From NCBI GenBank assembly GCA_025928645.1, contig JAICJD010000004.1:1-55337 (forward strand): a stretch of DNA of 55,337 nt, in the 5' to 3' direction. Numbering within the stretch: position 1 is the stretch's first letter; every line of letters begins with the position of its first letter. The translations under genes and the position numbers were made by a program. Shown piece by piece: positions 42,309 through 55,337 of this stretch. Origin of the DNA: Gemmatimonadales bacterium. Lineage in GTDB: Bacteria; Gemmatimonadota; Gemmatimonadetes; Gemmatimonadales; GWC2-71-9. Under the pieces are notes generated by a model, which did not search any database, was not told the origin of the DNA, and saw nothing but the letters and a program-made list of their open reading frames with translations.

Positions 42309-42893
42309 ATGTTCATCGAGCTGACCGATCACCTCCGCTGCCCGGAGCCACACGAGGAAGCGTTCCTCGTGTTGCTGCCGGACCGGTTCGACGGGAGGTC
42401 GGTGCGGGAGGGGACGCTGGGCTGCCCGGTGTGCGACCGGCGGTTCGCGCTCCGGGACGGGGTGTTCGACGCTGGCGGCGCGCGCGCCGCGGTCGAGCCG
42501 ACCCGGCTCGCGCCGGACGCGATCGCGGCGCTCGCAGGCGTGAACGGGCCGGGCGGCTACGCGGTGCTGGTGGGCGCGCCGGCCGCCGCCTGGCGTGAGG
42601 TCTCGGCGCTGATGCCGGGGGTGGGGCTGGTGGGGGTGAATCCGCCGGAGGGTGTGGCCGACGAGGAAACCTTCAGCGTGATCCGCGCGGCCGGGATTCC
42701 CCTCAAGTCGCGCTCGATGCGCGCCGTGGTGCTCGGCGCCCCCTTCGGCGGGGATGAGGTCTGGGTGCGCGAAGCCGCGCGCGTGCTCCTGCCCGGGCTG
42801 CGCGTGGTCGGCGAGGGTGAGGAAGCGGCGCCGGAGCTCGTCGATCTCATGGCCGGCGCCGACGGCGTGTGGGTGGGGACTCCCCGCCGGTGA
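42309..42893 (+). CDS. Hypothetical protein with N-terminal Trm112-like zinc-ribbon motif
   Basis: ELTDHLRCPEPHEEAFLVLLPDR...LGCPVCDRRFALRDGVFDAG. Confidence 0.6.
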   Translation: MFIELTDHLRCPEPHEEAFLVLLPDRFDGRSVREGTLGCPVCDRRFALRDGVFDAGGARAAVEPTRLAPDAIAALAGVNGPGGYAVLVGAPAAAWREVSALMPGVGLVGVNPPEGVADEETFSVIRAAGIPLKSRSMRAVVLGAPFGGDEVWVREAARVLLPGLRVVGEGEEAAPELVDLMAGADGVWVGTPRR

Positions 42894-42983
42894 TCACCGC
42901 CTCCGACGTTGCAGCCGGTGCGCGATGAACCAGATGGCGCCGATGATCCCGATGATGACCGCCCCGATGACTTCGATTCCCAT
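42894..42983 (-). CDS. Tiny membrane ORF (29 aa)
   Basis: MGIEVIGAVIIGIIGAIWFIAHRLQRRRR: one hydrophobic helix with basic tail; not in the ORF track. Confidence 0.3.
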   Translation of the reverse strand: MGIEVIGAVIIGIIGAIWFIAHRLQRRRR

Positions 42984-43048
42984 GCGACCGCCCCCTCGGC
43001 TGAGCCCGGTCCCAAACTAGTGGCCTGGAGCGGGGTGCGGGCGGTGCG

Positions 43049-44788
43049 TCAGGTCACGTGCGGCTCCACGTACAGCGCCTCGATGGCCGCCCGGTGGCGC
43101 TCCTCCACGATCCGGCGCCGCACCTTGAGCGTCGGGGTCAGCTCCCCCGCTTCCACGCTGAAGTCGCGCGGCAGGATAAGGAACTTCTTCGGCATCTCGT
43201 ACTGGGCCAGGTCCCGCAGCATCTTGCGGACCTCGCGCTCGAGCTTGGCCTGGGCCTCCGACCTGCCGCAGAGGCGCTCGAGGTCGTCGGCGGGCAGGCC
43301 GTGGCGCTGGGCCCAGGTGCGCAGCGCCTCCGCGCTCGGCACCACGAGCATGATCGGGAAGGGACGCCGGTCGCCCAGCATGACGGCGTTGGAGACGTAC
43401 TTGCTGCCCTTGGCCAGGTTCTCGATCGGCTGCGGCGCGATGTTCTTGCCGCCCGCGGTGACGATCAGGTCCTTCTTGCGGTCGGTGATCCGCAGGTACC
43501 TCTCGGTGTCGACCGCGCCGATGTCGCCGGTGTGGAACCAGCCGTCCGGGTCGATGGCGTCGGCGGTCGCCTCGGGCTTGCCGAAGTAGCCCCGCATCAC
43601 GTTGGGCCCCCGGGTCACGATCTCGCCATCGTCCGCGATGCGGATCTCCACGCCGGGTATCGGCCGCCCCACCGTGCCCAGCTTGGCTCCCCCGAACACG
43701 TTGACGGCCATGACGGGCGACGTCTCGGTGAGGCCGTAGCCCTCGAAGATCGGCATGCCGGCCGCGTGAAAGAACCGCGCGATCTCCGGCGCCAGCGGCG
43801 CGCCGCCCGAGATGAAGAACCGGATGCGCCCGCCGGTGCGCGCGCGAAGTGCGGAGAACACGAGCCGGTCGGCGAGGGCGCGCTGCGCGGCGAGGCCGGG
43901 CGGCACCGGCGCCCCGGCGAGGGTCCGGTCCACCCAGGCCTCGCCGACGCGGCGGGCCCAGGCGAAGATCCGCCGCCGAACCGCCGGCCCCGCGCGCACG
44001 CTGTCGAGCACCCGGGTGTAGATCTTCTCGTACAGCCGCGGCACCGAGGCCATCATGGTGGGCCGGAGTTCCTGCATGTCCGCGGCGACCGTGTCGATGC
44101 CGCCCGCGTAGTTGATCACCACGCCCGCGTGCAGCATCGAGTAGTGCCCGAACATCCGCTCGAAGATGTGCGAGAGCGGGAGGAACGACAGACACTCGTC
44201 GCCGGCCAAGAAGTCGAACAGGCCCACGCAGGTCGTGACGTTCGACGCGACGTTCCCGTGGGTGAGCATCACGCCCTTGGGATCGCCCGTGGTGCCCGAG
44301 GTGTAGATCAGCGTGGCGAGGTCATCCGGCGAGACGCCGAGCGCCCGGGCGCGCCAGTCCGGATGACGCCCGGCCGCCGAGCGGCCGCAGGCGAGCAGGT
44401 CCTCGAAACCGAGCACGTCTGGGCCGGACACGCCCGGGTCGAAGACCACGATGCGGCGCAGCGCCGGCAGGCGGGGCCGGATGGTCAGGACCTTTTCGAG
44501 CTGCGCGGCGGAGGAGACCAGCACCGCGGCCGCGCCGCTGTCCCTGAGGATGTACTCGGCCTGGCGAGCGGGCAGCGTCGGATAGATCGGCACGTCGGGA
44601 CAGCCGGCGGCGAGGCACGCGTAGTCGGCGATCGCCCACTCGGGGCGGTTCTCCGACAGAATGGCGACCCGCTCGCCCTCGGCCACGCCCAGCTCGCGAA
44701 GGCCGAGGCTCACCGCCTGCACGCGCTCGGCAAGATCCCGATGGGTCAGCTCGCGCCAGCGGCCCTCCCGCCGGACCCGCATGGCCAC
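43049..44788 (-). CDS. AMP-dependent long-chain acyl-CoA synthetase
   Basis: TLIYTSGTTGDPKGVMLTHGN, YGLTETSPVMAVN, WFHTGDIG, DRKKDLIVTAGGKNIAPQPIE; coding probably extends upstream of the GTG at 44788. Confidence 0.92.
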   Translation of the reverse strand: MAMRVRREGRWRELTHRDLAERVQAVSLGLRELGVAEGERVAILSENRPEWAIADYACLAAGCPDVPIYPTLPARQAEYILRDSGAAAVLVSSAAQLEKVLTIRPRLPALRRIVVFDPGVSGPDVLGFEDLLACGRSAAGRHPDWRARALGVSPDDLATLIYTSGTTGDPKGVMLTHGNVASNVTTCVGLFDFLAGDECLSFLPLSHIFERMFGHYSMLHAGVVINYAGGIDTVAADMQELRPTMMASVPRLYEKIYTRVLDSVRAGPAVRRRIFAWARRVGEAWVDRTLAGAPVPPGLAAQRALADRLVFSALRARTGGRIRFFISGGAPLAPEIARFFHAAGMPIFEGYGLTETSPVMAVNVFGGAKLGTVGRPIPGVEIRIADDGEIVTRGPNVMRGYFGKPEATADAIDPDGWFHTGDIGAVDTERYLRITDRKKDLIVTAGGKNIAPQPIENLAKGSKYVSNAVMLGDRRPFPIMLVVPSAEALRTWAQRHGLPADDLERLCGRSEAQAKLEREVRKMLRDLAQYEMPKKFLILPRDFSVEAGELTPTLKVRRRIVEERHRAAIEALYVEPHVT

Positions 44789-44832
44789 GGGGCGCGAGGC
44801 GAAGCGGTCTACCGCGCCGAAGAAGAGCTCGG

Positions 44833-45564
44833 TCAGCGTGCCCGGCGTGACGCGCCCCCTGACACCGCCGCCGCCGTGAACCGCAGCACGAATCGCTGGC
44901 CCGAGCCGAACACGTCGGCGCCCCGGATGTGGTGCGCGCCGAAGCTCACCACCACGCTCTCGGGCGGCGCCATGCCGGGCACGACCTGGAGCGCCGCGGT
45001 CGCGGTGCCGTCGGCGCCGCTCAGCACGGTGTCGGCGGCGAGACCGTTGCTCGTGAACACCAGCGGAGGGGCCCCGGCGGCCGGGTCGGGGTCGGTGACG
45101 GCAAAGAGGACTCTGATCCCCACGACCGGGCCGGGCGGGTTGGCGCTCGCCAGCCGGGCCACGAAGCCGGGAAGGGGGACCGAGTCGGGCGCCACCGTGA
45201 AGATGGAATCGCCCGCGATCGCGACCGTATCGATCGAGGGCACCACGGCGAAGGTGATGAGGCCCGAGCCGAGCGAGCCGGCCGTCGCCTGCACGCGGGC
45301 CGCGCCGGGGGCCACCCCGACGAGCACCCCGGTGGCCGGATCGAGGGACGCGGTCGGATCGACCGAAACCCAGGTGATGGGCGTGGCGGCGCTGTCGCCG
45401 TTCTTGTCGAGCGGCTTGGCGGTGAGCTGGATGCTCTCGCCCACCTCGATGCTGTCCGGCCCCGGCACCCCGACCTGAATGCCCACGACCCCGCCCGAAC
45501 CCTCGTCAAGCCCGCTGCACCCGACCCACACGATCGCCAGCGCCAGCGCCACCGCTCGCTTCAC
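44833..45564 (-). CDS. Lipoprotein with BIG2-type Ig domain
   Basis: VKRAVALALAIVWVGCSGLDEG lipobox; PDSIEVGESIQLTAKPLDKNGDSAATPITWVSVDPTASLDPATGVLVGVAPGAARVQATAGS. Confidence 0.75.
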   Translation of the reverse strand: MKRAVALALAIVWVGCSGLDEGSGGVVGIQVGVPGPDSIEVGESIQLTAKPLDKNGDSAATPITWVSVDPTASLDPATGVLVGVAPGAARVQATAGSLGSGLITFAVVPSIDTVAIAGDSIFTVAPDSVPLPGFVARLASANPPGPVVGIRVLFAVTDPDPAAGAPPLVFTSNGLAADTVLSGADGTATAALQVVPGMAPPESVVVSFGAHHIRGADVFGSGQRFVLRFTAAAVSGGASRRAR

Positions 45565-46004
45565 GTCGTCTCCGGGGCGGGGCTGCCGGCGATGTCGCGC
45601 AGCGCGGTCTCCGCGTGGCGGATCCACCGCTCGGCGTCCGGTCCCTTGGGCGGGCGCGCGAGAAAGGCGCGCAGGTGCTCCGCGGCCTGCAGCGTGTCGC
45701 CCCGCTTGAGCAGGAGAAAGGCCACCCCGTAGTGGGCTCCCACGAGCGTGTCGTCCAGCTCGAGCGCGCGCTTGTAGTGGCGGATGGCCTCCTCCGGCTG
45801 GCCCGTCTTGGTGAAGGCGATGGCCATGTTGAGCAGGATGCGCGAATCGGTCGGGTTGTCCCGGAAGGCCAGCCGGTAGGAGGTGAGCGCCGCCTCGAAG
45901 TCGCCCTGCCGCTCAAGCGCCAGACCCTCGTTCAGGTAGTCGAGCCGCTGCGGACGCAGCGACTCGCGTTGCTCCTTCCCGAACAGACGGCTCCAGAAAC
46001 TCAT
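45561..46004 (-). CDS. TPR-repeat protein
   Basis: LNEGLALERQGDFEAALTSYRLAFRDNPTDSRILLNMAIAFTKTGQPEEAIRHYKRALELDDTLVGAHYGVAFLLLKRG. Confidence 0.85.
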   Translation of the reverse strand: MSFWSRLFGKEQRESLRPQRLDYLNEGLALERQGDFEAALTSYRLAFRDNPTDSRILLNMAIAFTKTGQPEEAIRHYKRALELDDTLVGAHYGVAFLLLKRGDTLQAAEHLRAFLARPPKGPDAERWIRHAETALRDIAGSPAPETT

Positions 46005-46153
46005 GGGCGGCAGGGGCCCTCCGGGCAAAGTCGAACGGCCACAATGGCTTGGGATAGGAGAAGATAGCCCGCCCCGAAAAGGAGGGCAAATTGAGGTCGA
46101 GTTGCCCCGGCCCCGTGGCGGGAGTACGTTGCCGTCACCACACGGAGGCGTGC

Positions 46154-46660
46154 ATGCGTCGCTCGGTTCCCCAGGCCCCCCGGGGCGTGCTCGAGGTGGA
46201 TTGGCCGTTCTTCGGCGAGATCTGCCGCGCCCTCGCGCTCCGTGTCGCCCGCGACTACCAGCCGGAGATCGTGCTCGGCGTGGCCAAGGCGGGCGTCATT
46301 CCCGGCGTGGTCGTCGCCTCCATCCTGCAGTGCGAGTTCGCCTCGATGACCGTCACCCGGCGCGAGGACGGCGCGGCGCCGGTGCTGGTCTCCGGGCCGC
46401 CGGCCACCATCCGCAGCCGCCGCATCCTCCTGGTCGACGAGACCTGCGACACCGGCAGCACCATGCGACTGGCCCTGAGCGAGGTGCGCGCGCTCCGGCC
46501 CGCCGAGGTCCGCAGCGCCGTCTCGTTCAAGACCGGCGAGTACGCGCCCGACTATCACGCCTTCGAGACCGAGAGCTTCATCATCCTGCCCTGGGACCGC
46601 GAGATCGTCCAGGGCGGCGAGCTGATCGTCCGCCCGGAGTACGCCGCCCGCCTGTCCTGA
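46154..46660 (+). CDS. Phosphoribosyltransferase (PRTase type I)
   Basis: EIVLGVAKAGVIPGVVVASIL; ILLVDETCDTGSTMRLA PRPP loop. Confidence 0.88.
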   Translation: MRRSVPQAPRGVLEVDWPFFGEICRALALRVARDYQPEIVLGVAKAGVIPGVVVASILQCEFASMTVTRREDGAAPVLVSGPPATIRSRRILLVDETCDTGSTMRLALSEVRALRPAEVRSAVSFKTGEYAPDYHAFETESFIILPWDREIVQGGELIVRPEYAARLS

Positions 46661-46727
46661 GCCGCCGGTGCAACCCTGGCGGCGCTGCCGCCGTCCAACC
46701 GGGGTCCCCATTCATGGAGCGCCCCCG

Positions 46728-47810
46728 ATGCGGTTCCCGATCGTCCCCTGCGCCGTCCTCGTTGCCGCGCCGGTACCGGCCGCGCTGCCCGCCCAGCAAG
46801 CCGAGCGCTACACGCTCGACCAGGGACCGGCGGCGGTCTACAACCTGGTCGGCAACCTGCGCGTGGAGCCGGGTGAAGGCCGGATCACGGTTCAGGTGAG
46901 CCGCGCCGGCACCGACGCCGGCAAGCTCACGATCGGCCAGGGCGAGATCCGGGGCCGCTCGACGCTGAGGGTCGTCTACCCCGCCGACCGGATCCGCTCC
47001 GGCAGGCCCGAAGATCACGGCTCGACCCGGCTCCGCGTGCGCGACGACGGGACCTTCGGCGGCGATGACCACGAGCATGATGACGACCACGATCACGGCC
47101 GCCACGACTGGGACGAGGGCCGCCGGGTCATCATCGGCAGCGACGGCCTCGATGCCCGCGCCGACCTGATCGTTGGCGTGCCCAAGGGCGAGCGCGTGTC
47201 GGTCCATCTGGCGGTCGGCGCGGTGACGGTGGCCAACGTGGATGGCGATCTCAAGGTGCACACCGAAAGCGCGCCGGTCACCGCCAGCGGCAGCCGCGGG
47301 TCGTTTGGGGTCGAGGTCGGGGCCGGCGAGGTGCGGATCACCAACGCCCGGGGCGAGCTCGACGTGGATACCGGCTCCGGCTCGGTCGAGGTCACCGGGT
47401 TCAGCGGGTCCAATCTCTCGGTGGACACGGGCTCGGGCGACGTCACCGGCAGCGATCTCACGGCCGATGACCTGGACGTGGACACGGGGTCGGGCGAGAT
47501 CCGCCTCGCCGCCGTGACCTCGCCCCGGCTCTCGCTGGAGACCGGGAGCGGCGGGATCACGGCCGAGCTCCGCCGCGACGTCGCCTCGCTCGAGGTCGAG
47601 ACCGGCTCGGGCGACGTGGCGATCCGCGCACCCTCCTCGCTGGGTGCCGAGGTCGAGGTCCAGACCGCGAGTGGCGACATCGACACCGACTTTCCGCTCC
47701 GAGTGACCCGGGGCGGCCGGGATCACATGGTCGGAACGGTCGGGGACGGGAAGGGGACGATCGCGATCGAGACCGGGTCGGGCGGAATCAGGCTGATGAA
47801 GGCGGATTGA
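46728..47810 (+). CDS. DUF4097-family beta-strand-repeat protein
   Basis: Signal peptide; repeats DVDTGSGSVEVTGF / SVDTGSGDVTGS / DVDTGSGEIRLAAV / SLETGSGGITAEL / EVETGSGDVAIRAP; His/Asp-rich DDHEHDDDHDHGRHDWDEG. Confidence 0.85.
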   Translation: MRFPIVPCAVLVAAPVPAALPAQQAERYTLDQGPAAVYNLVGNLRVEPGEGRITVQVSRAGTDAGKLTIGQGEIRGRSTLRVVYPADRIRSGRPEDHGSTRLRVRDDGTFGGDDHEHDDDHDHGRHDWDEGRRVIIGSDGLDARADLIVGVPKGERVSVHLAVGAVTVANVDGDLKVHTESAPVTASGSRGSFGVEVGAGEVRITNARGELDVDTGSGSVEVTGFSGSNLSVDTGSGDVTGSDLTADDLDVDTGSGEIRLAAVTSPRLSLETGSGGITAELRRDVASLEVETGSGDVAIRAPSSLGAEVEVQTASGDIDTDFPLRVTRGGRDHMVGTVGDGKGTIAIETGSGGIRLMKAD

Positions 47811-48363
47811 GCCCCAGCGCCTCGGCGTAGCCGGTGCCCTGCGCCATGCGGTCGTACAGGGCGCTCAGGGTCTCCGGGGCGCCCGCGAGGAAGCGGCACC
47901 GGGCGTCGCCGCGGGTGCGACACTCGACCTCCATCACGGCCACGAGCCCATCCGAGAGCCGGCCGAAGAAGTCGGCCAGCAGCCCACACGTGAGATGACA
48001 CGAGGGGAATTCGCCGCGCCCCTCGTCGCTCGCCTCGGCCCATTCGGCTGAATCCAGCGCGACGAGGGCGGAGCCAAGCGGCTGCACCGCGAGCGTGCCC
48101 CAGCCGAGCTCGCTGAAGAACTGCGACAGGACCTCGCTCAGGTAGCGCGCGTCGAGCTCGGCCGGCCGCTCGACACCGCGGGTGGCGAGCAGCCATTCCG
48201 AGAACTCCGCGAACAGCTCCTCGCCCCCGGCGAATCCCGCCTCCTGGAGGTAGCTCGCCGCCTGGAGTCCGGTGTCGCGCTCGAGCGCGGCGCGGAGCTG
48301 GTGGAGGACCTTGCGCCCGAGGCGGACGCCGGCGTGCGGCGGGTGGTGCGGCTGAGCAGTCAT
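47788..48363 (-). CDS. V4R-domain protein
   Basis: CHLTCGLLADFFGRLSDGLVAVMEVECRTRGDARCRFLAG. Confidence 0.65.
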   Translation of the reverse strand: MTAQPHHPPHAGVRLGRKVLHQLRAALERDTGLQAASYLQEAGFAGGEELFAEFSEWLLATRGVERPAELDARYLSEVLSQFFSELGWGTLAVQPLGSALVALDSAEWAEASDEGRGEFPSCHLTCGLLADFFGRLSDGLVAVMEVECRTRGDARCRFLAGAPETLSALYDRMAQGTGYAEALGLNPPSSA

Positions 48364-48461
48364 GACGGACCGATGAGGAGAGGACGGTCGAAGTTAGCGG
48401 GAGACGTAGGCCGCGGTAAAGGCCGCCTGCGGTCGCGGCGAGACGTTGAGATCGGAACACT

Positions 48462-48600
48462 GAGGCGGGGGCGAGTGCGGAGGGCCCCATAGGGACGCGT
48501 TAGGACGCGCAGGCGAGGAGACCGGGCGCAGTTTGCCCGGGCTCCGACCCGAAGCGTTCGGAAGCGCCCCTATGGGGCCCTCCGCGCTCGCCCCCGCCTC
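48462..48600. repeat. Element with 37-bp near-perfect inverted repeats (35/37) around a 65-bp centre
   Basis: Left GAGGCGGGGGCGAGTGCGGAGGGCCCCATAGGGACGC (48462-48498), right arm 48564-48600 is its reverse complement with 2 mismatches; centre holds a CCGGGC...GCCCGG hairpin. Confidence 0.9.
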
Positions 48601-48661
48601 CACGGCCATCGCCGATGTGCTGCCGGCGCCGGCCCTTTACAGGCGTGGATCCGGCCTCACC

Positions 48662-51450
<2,789 letters not shown>

Positions 51451-51652
51451 GAAGCGTCCTGGGTAAAGGGGCCGGCAGCCGCCCCGTGGGGGCCGCCTGC
51501 AGCAGTATAAGGCGGCGGCCCCCCGCCGAAAATCCATGAAGGAATGTGCAGCCGTTCTGTCAAAAGTCTATGGTGTCACGATGGTTGACGGGACTTCCGA
51601 GGGGGGTAGGTTGCAGGGGACGGTGAGCCCGTAGCCTCGAGGAGAGACCCGG

Positions 51653-51919
51653 ATGCACGACGACGAGCTGGATGACACGCTCGATGATGAGATAGAGGAA
51701 CAGGAAGAGGCGGTTGTGGAGCTGGGCGGACGCGCGACCGGCCGGGGGCGGCCGGGGTTCGTTGCCGGCGTCCTGCTCGGCGCGATCCTCGGCGCCGGGC
51801 TCGGACTCTTGTTCGCGCCTGAACGGGGAGACCGGGCGCGGCGGCGGCTGCGGCGGCGGCTCGCCCGGCTGCGCGAGCAGGCGGCCGAACAGCGCAGCCG
51901 GCTCCGCGACGTCCGCTGA
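51653..51919 (+). CDS. YtxH-like small membrane protein
   Basis: GFVAGVLLGAILGAGLGLLFAPERGDRARRRLRRRL. Confidence 0.65.
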   Translation: MHDDELDDTLDDEIEEQEEAVVELGGRATGRGRPGFVAGVLLGAILGAGLGLLFAPERGDRARRRLRRRLARLREQAAEQRSRLRDVR

Positions 51920-51926
51920 GGCCGGC

Positions 51927-52670
51927 TCAGTGCTTGTTGGCGATCTTCGCCTCCAGCCGCTCGGCCTCCCGGCGGTACGTGCTGTCCATGATCTCGCGGT
52001 CGGGCAGGGCCAGAAGCTCGCGCAGCTGGGCTCGGGCCTCGCCGTAGCGCTTGCGGTCCGCGTAGATCTGCGCCAGCTCCAGCCGGTGATACAGCCGGCC
52101 CGGATCGAGCGCGACCGCGCGCTCCATGTGGGAGGTCGCGGCGTCCCATGAGGCCTGCTTGAAGACGCCAGCCCCCAGCAGGGACTTCGCGAAGAAGCGG
52201 CTCAGCCCCGACAGCCGCATGATCTCCGCGTTCCACACGCCCAGGATGTGGTAGGCGCCATCGTGGCGCGGATTGAGCGCGATGGTCCTGAGCGCCTCGT
52301 CCCGGATGAGGCTGGCGCGCCGGATCCGCGCCTTCTTTCCCATGCTGAGCGACGCCCGGCCCACCGAGGCCGCGAGCGCGAAGTGCCCGTCGGCCCCGAG
52401 CGAGTCGGCCGCGACGGCCCGGCGGGCCAGCCGCTCCGCCCGGGCATAGAGCGAATCGCGCTGGGGACTCTTCACGTCGTCCGGGATCTGCTCGCCCTCG
52501 TCGAGCAGCGCGATGCTGGCGCGCCAGTTGGCCTCGTAGTCGGTCGAATCGAGCGCGAGCGCCGCCCGGTAGTGGGCGAGGGCGGTGCGCAGGTCGTGCA
52601 CCTGCATCGCGGTGTTGCCGAGGCTGACGTGGTCGTGCACGCCTTGCGCGGCGGCGCGCGAGACCGGCAC
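51927..52670 (-). CDS. TPR-repeat secreted protein (start probably upstream)
   Basis: HVSLGNTAMQVHDLRTALAHYRAALALDSTDYEANWRASIALLDEG; in-frame upstream codons complete a signal peptide. Confidence 0.75.
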   Translation of the reverse strand: MPVSRAAAQGVHDHVSLGNTAMQVHDLRTALAHYRAALALDSTDYEANWRASIALLDEGEQIPDDVKSPQRDSLYARAERLARRAVAADSLGADGHFALAASVGRASLSMGKKARIRRASLIRDEALRTIALNPRHDGAYHILGVWNAEIMRLSGLSRFFAKSLLGAGVFKQASWDAATSHMERAVALDPGRLYHRLELAQIYADRKRYGEARAQLRELLALPDREIMDSTYRREAERLEAKIANKH

Positions 52671-52756
52671 GACGAGGGCGAGCCAAGCGGCGAGAACGCG
52701 CCCGAGGGCGCGCGGCAGTCGGATCAGTGGTCGGTCCCGGTCAAGGGTGATTCCGA

Positions 52757-54091
<1,335 letters not shown>

Positions 54092-54092
54092 C

Positions 54093-54350
54093 GTGCCGTT
54101 CGTGAGCGGTCCGGTGGGCACCCTGCTCGTCGCGGCTGCCGTGGCGGCGGCGCTGGCCGGCTGGCTGATGCGGCGACGCAGGCACCCGGGCCCGCGCCTG
54201 GTCGGGAGCGACGGCATCGACCGCGAGGAGCTCGAGGCCGCCGAGCGCGAGGTGCGCGACCTGGAGAGCCGCCAGCGGCCCGAGGACGGCTTCGAAGGGG
54301 ACGACTGGGGGCCGGGCGCCGCGCGGCCGCGCCCGCCGGTGCGGCTCTAG
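54093..54350 (+). CDS. Small single-TM hypothetical protein
   Basis: VPFVSGPVGTLLVAAAVAAALAGWLMRRRR followed by a charged tail; ORF starts 2 nt after the phosphorylase stop. Confidence 0.5.
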   Translation: MPFVSGPVGTLLVAAAVAAALAGWLMRRRRHPGPRLVGSDGIDREELEAAEREVRDLESRQRPEDGFEGDDWGPGAARPRPPVRL

Positions 54351-54358
54351 CCGCCGAA

Positions 54359-55337
54359 TCAGGGCTGTTTCCGGCCGCCTCGCGGCGGGGCGACGAACCG
54401 GCGCGAGGTCCGCTCGTACCCGTGGGCCAGCGCGAGCACGCGCGCGTCGTCGCCCGGAATCCCCACCACGGACAAGTTGAGCGCCGGCATGCCATCCGCG
54501 CCGACGCCGGCCGGCACCGATACCTCCGGCAAGCCAAGCCAGTTGCCGTAGCCCAGCGTGGTGCGGATGTCCGGCCAGTCGTCCGCCGCGCGCGGCGCGT
54601 TGAACGGCATGGTCGGATAGACCATCGCGGCGACGCCCGCCGCCCGCATCGATTCGGCGAGCGCGGCCACGACCTCCGCGCGCGAGCGGGCGAAGGCGCG
54701 GCCCGCCTGGTCCTCCGTCATCGGCCGGTCCAGCAACGGCTCGCACTCCTCGAACGTATCCGGCAGCGCGTCGTAGTAGGAACGGTAGGCGGGGTACCCG
54801 CGGCGCACGGCGGCGCGCGGGTCGGCCGTGCGGCCCGCGAAATAGCGGAGCAGGGCATTCGCCGTCGGCGACGGTGACTTGGGGTCTCCCACGACGTCGC
54901 CGCGGCGGCCGGCGGCCCGGGCAAAGGCCTCGCGGTACGTCGCGAGGGTCACCGCGGGCGCGAACGGCTCGACCGTCGCGCCCGCGCGCTTGAGGTCGTT
55001 CACCGCCCGATCCCAGACCGCCAGCGCCTCGGCGGTCATCTGTTTCCGGGGGACGTGCGCCTCGACGAGACCGAGTCGGACGCCGGCGAGCGCATCGTCC
55101 CGCAGCGCGGCAAGCCCGGCGCCATCCGGGCGGCCCCGCAGCGCGAGCGGATCGGAGGGATCCGCGCCGGCCACGGCGGCCAGGAGCAGGGTCGCGTCGG
55201 CCACGGTCCGCGCGAGAGGACCGTGAGTGTCCAGGTACGGCCAGGTCGGGATCACGCCGGTGCGCGGCACCAGCCCGAAGGTGGGCTTCATGCCCACGAC
55301 GCCCGTGAACTGGGCCGGAATCCGGTTGGAGCCCCCG
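54359..55337 (-). CDS. Amidase-signature family protein (5' end beyond window)
   Basis: GGSNRIPAQFTGVVGMKPTFGLVPRTG...DTHGPLARTVADATLLLAAVAG; C-term NLSVVGIPGDDARVLALAHGYE. Confidence 0.88.
   Translation of the reverse strand, partial: GGSNRIPAQFTGVVGMKPTFGLVPRTGVIPTWPYLDTHGPLARTVADATLLLAAVAGADPSDPLALRGRPDGAGLAALRDDALAGVRLGLVEAHVPRKQMTAEALAVWDRAVNDLKRAGATVEPFAPAVTLATYREAFARAAGRRGDVVGDPKSPSPTANALLRYFAGRTADPRAAVRRGYPAYRSYYDALPDTFEECEPLLDRPMTEDQAGRAFARSRAEVVAALAESMRAAGVAAMVYPTMPFNAPRAADDWPDIRTTLGYGNWLGLPEVSVPAGVGADGMPALNLSVVGIPGDDARVLALAHGYERTSRRFVAPPRGGRKQP

Noticed and set aside
43058-45478. 806-aa plus-strand ORF
   Set aside because: Antisense to the acyl-CoA synthetase and BIG2 lipoprotein genes.

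Overview
High-GC bacterial chromosomal window; gene content and style suggest a Gemmatimonadota-like organism, but that is inference only. Almost all of it is coding, and most of the long antisense ORFs in the supplied track are GC-rich shadow frames. From left to right the window holds: a ClC chloride channel (partial); sbcD-sbcC-GNAT; and a ~31 kb exopolysaccharide (EPS) locus (~5.9-38.5 kb). The EPS locus contains Wza-like export, Wzc-like BY-kinase, Wzx-like flippase, Wzy-like polymerase, several glycosyltransferases, a WbaP-like initiating transferase and a methyltransferase. Embedded in it is a complete sulfate import, activation and PAP-recycling module: OprP-like porin, CysP/T/W/A, CysN, CysQ, CysC, CysD, Rrf2 regulator and YezD/DUF2292. 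Three sulfotransferases are also present. After the EPS locus come a PTPS-FolE-SDR (tetrahydrobiopterin-like) operon, an M23 peptidase, an acyl-CoA ligase, TPR and BIG2 lipoproteins, a DUF4097 protein, V4R, LigA, GAF, DeoA-type phosphorylase and an amidase (partial). Main hunt results: (1) the locus reads as a self-contained sulfated-EPS system that makes and recycles its own PAPS; (2) at least four intergenic sites fit sigma-54 -24/-12 promoters (GGCAYRRATCSTGC, exact GG-N10-GC spacing) in front of wza, two sulfotransferase units and the initiating transferase, three of them with a dyad GCGCSACA-N4/5-TGTNGC upstream that could be an enhancer-binding-protein site; (3) a pair of paralogous lipoproteins with a TIM-barrel/glycosidase-like domain brackets the locus; (4) CysN carries a C-terminal APS-kinase-like domain that has lost its P-loop; (5) a 37-bp near-perfect inverted repeat lies downstream of ligA; (6) an HTTM-family ORF is separated from the gene upstream only by an in-frame amber codon and lacks a usual start codon. 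No rRNA, tRNA, CRISPR array or transposase was recognised.
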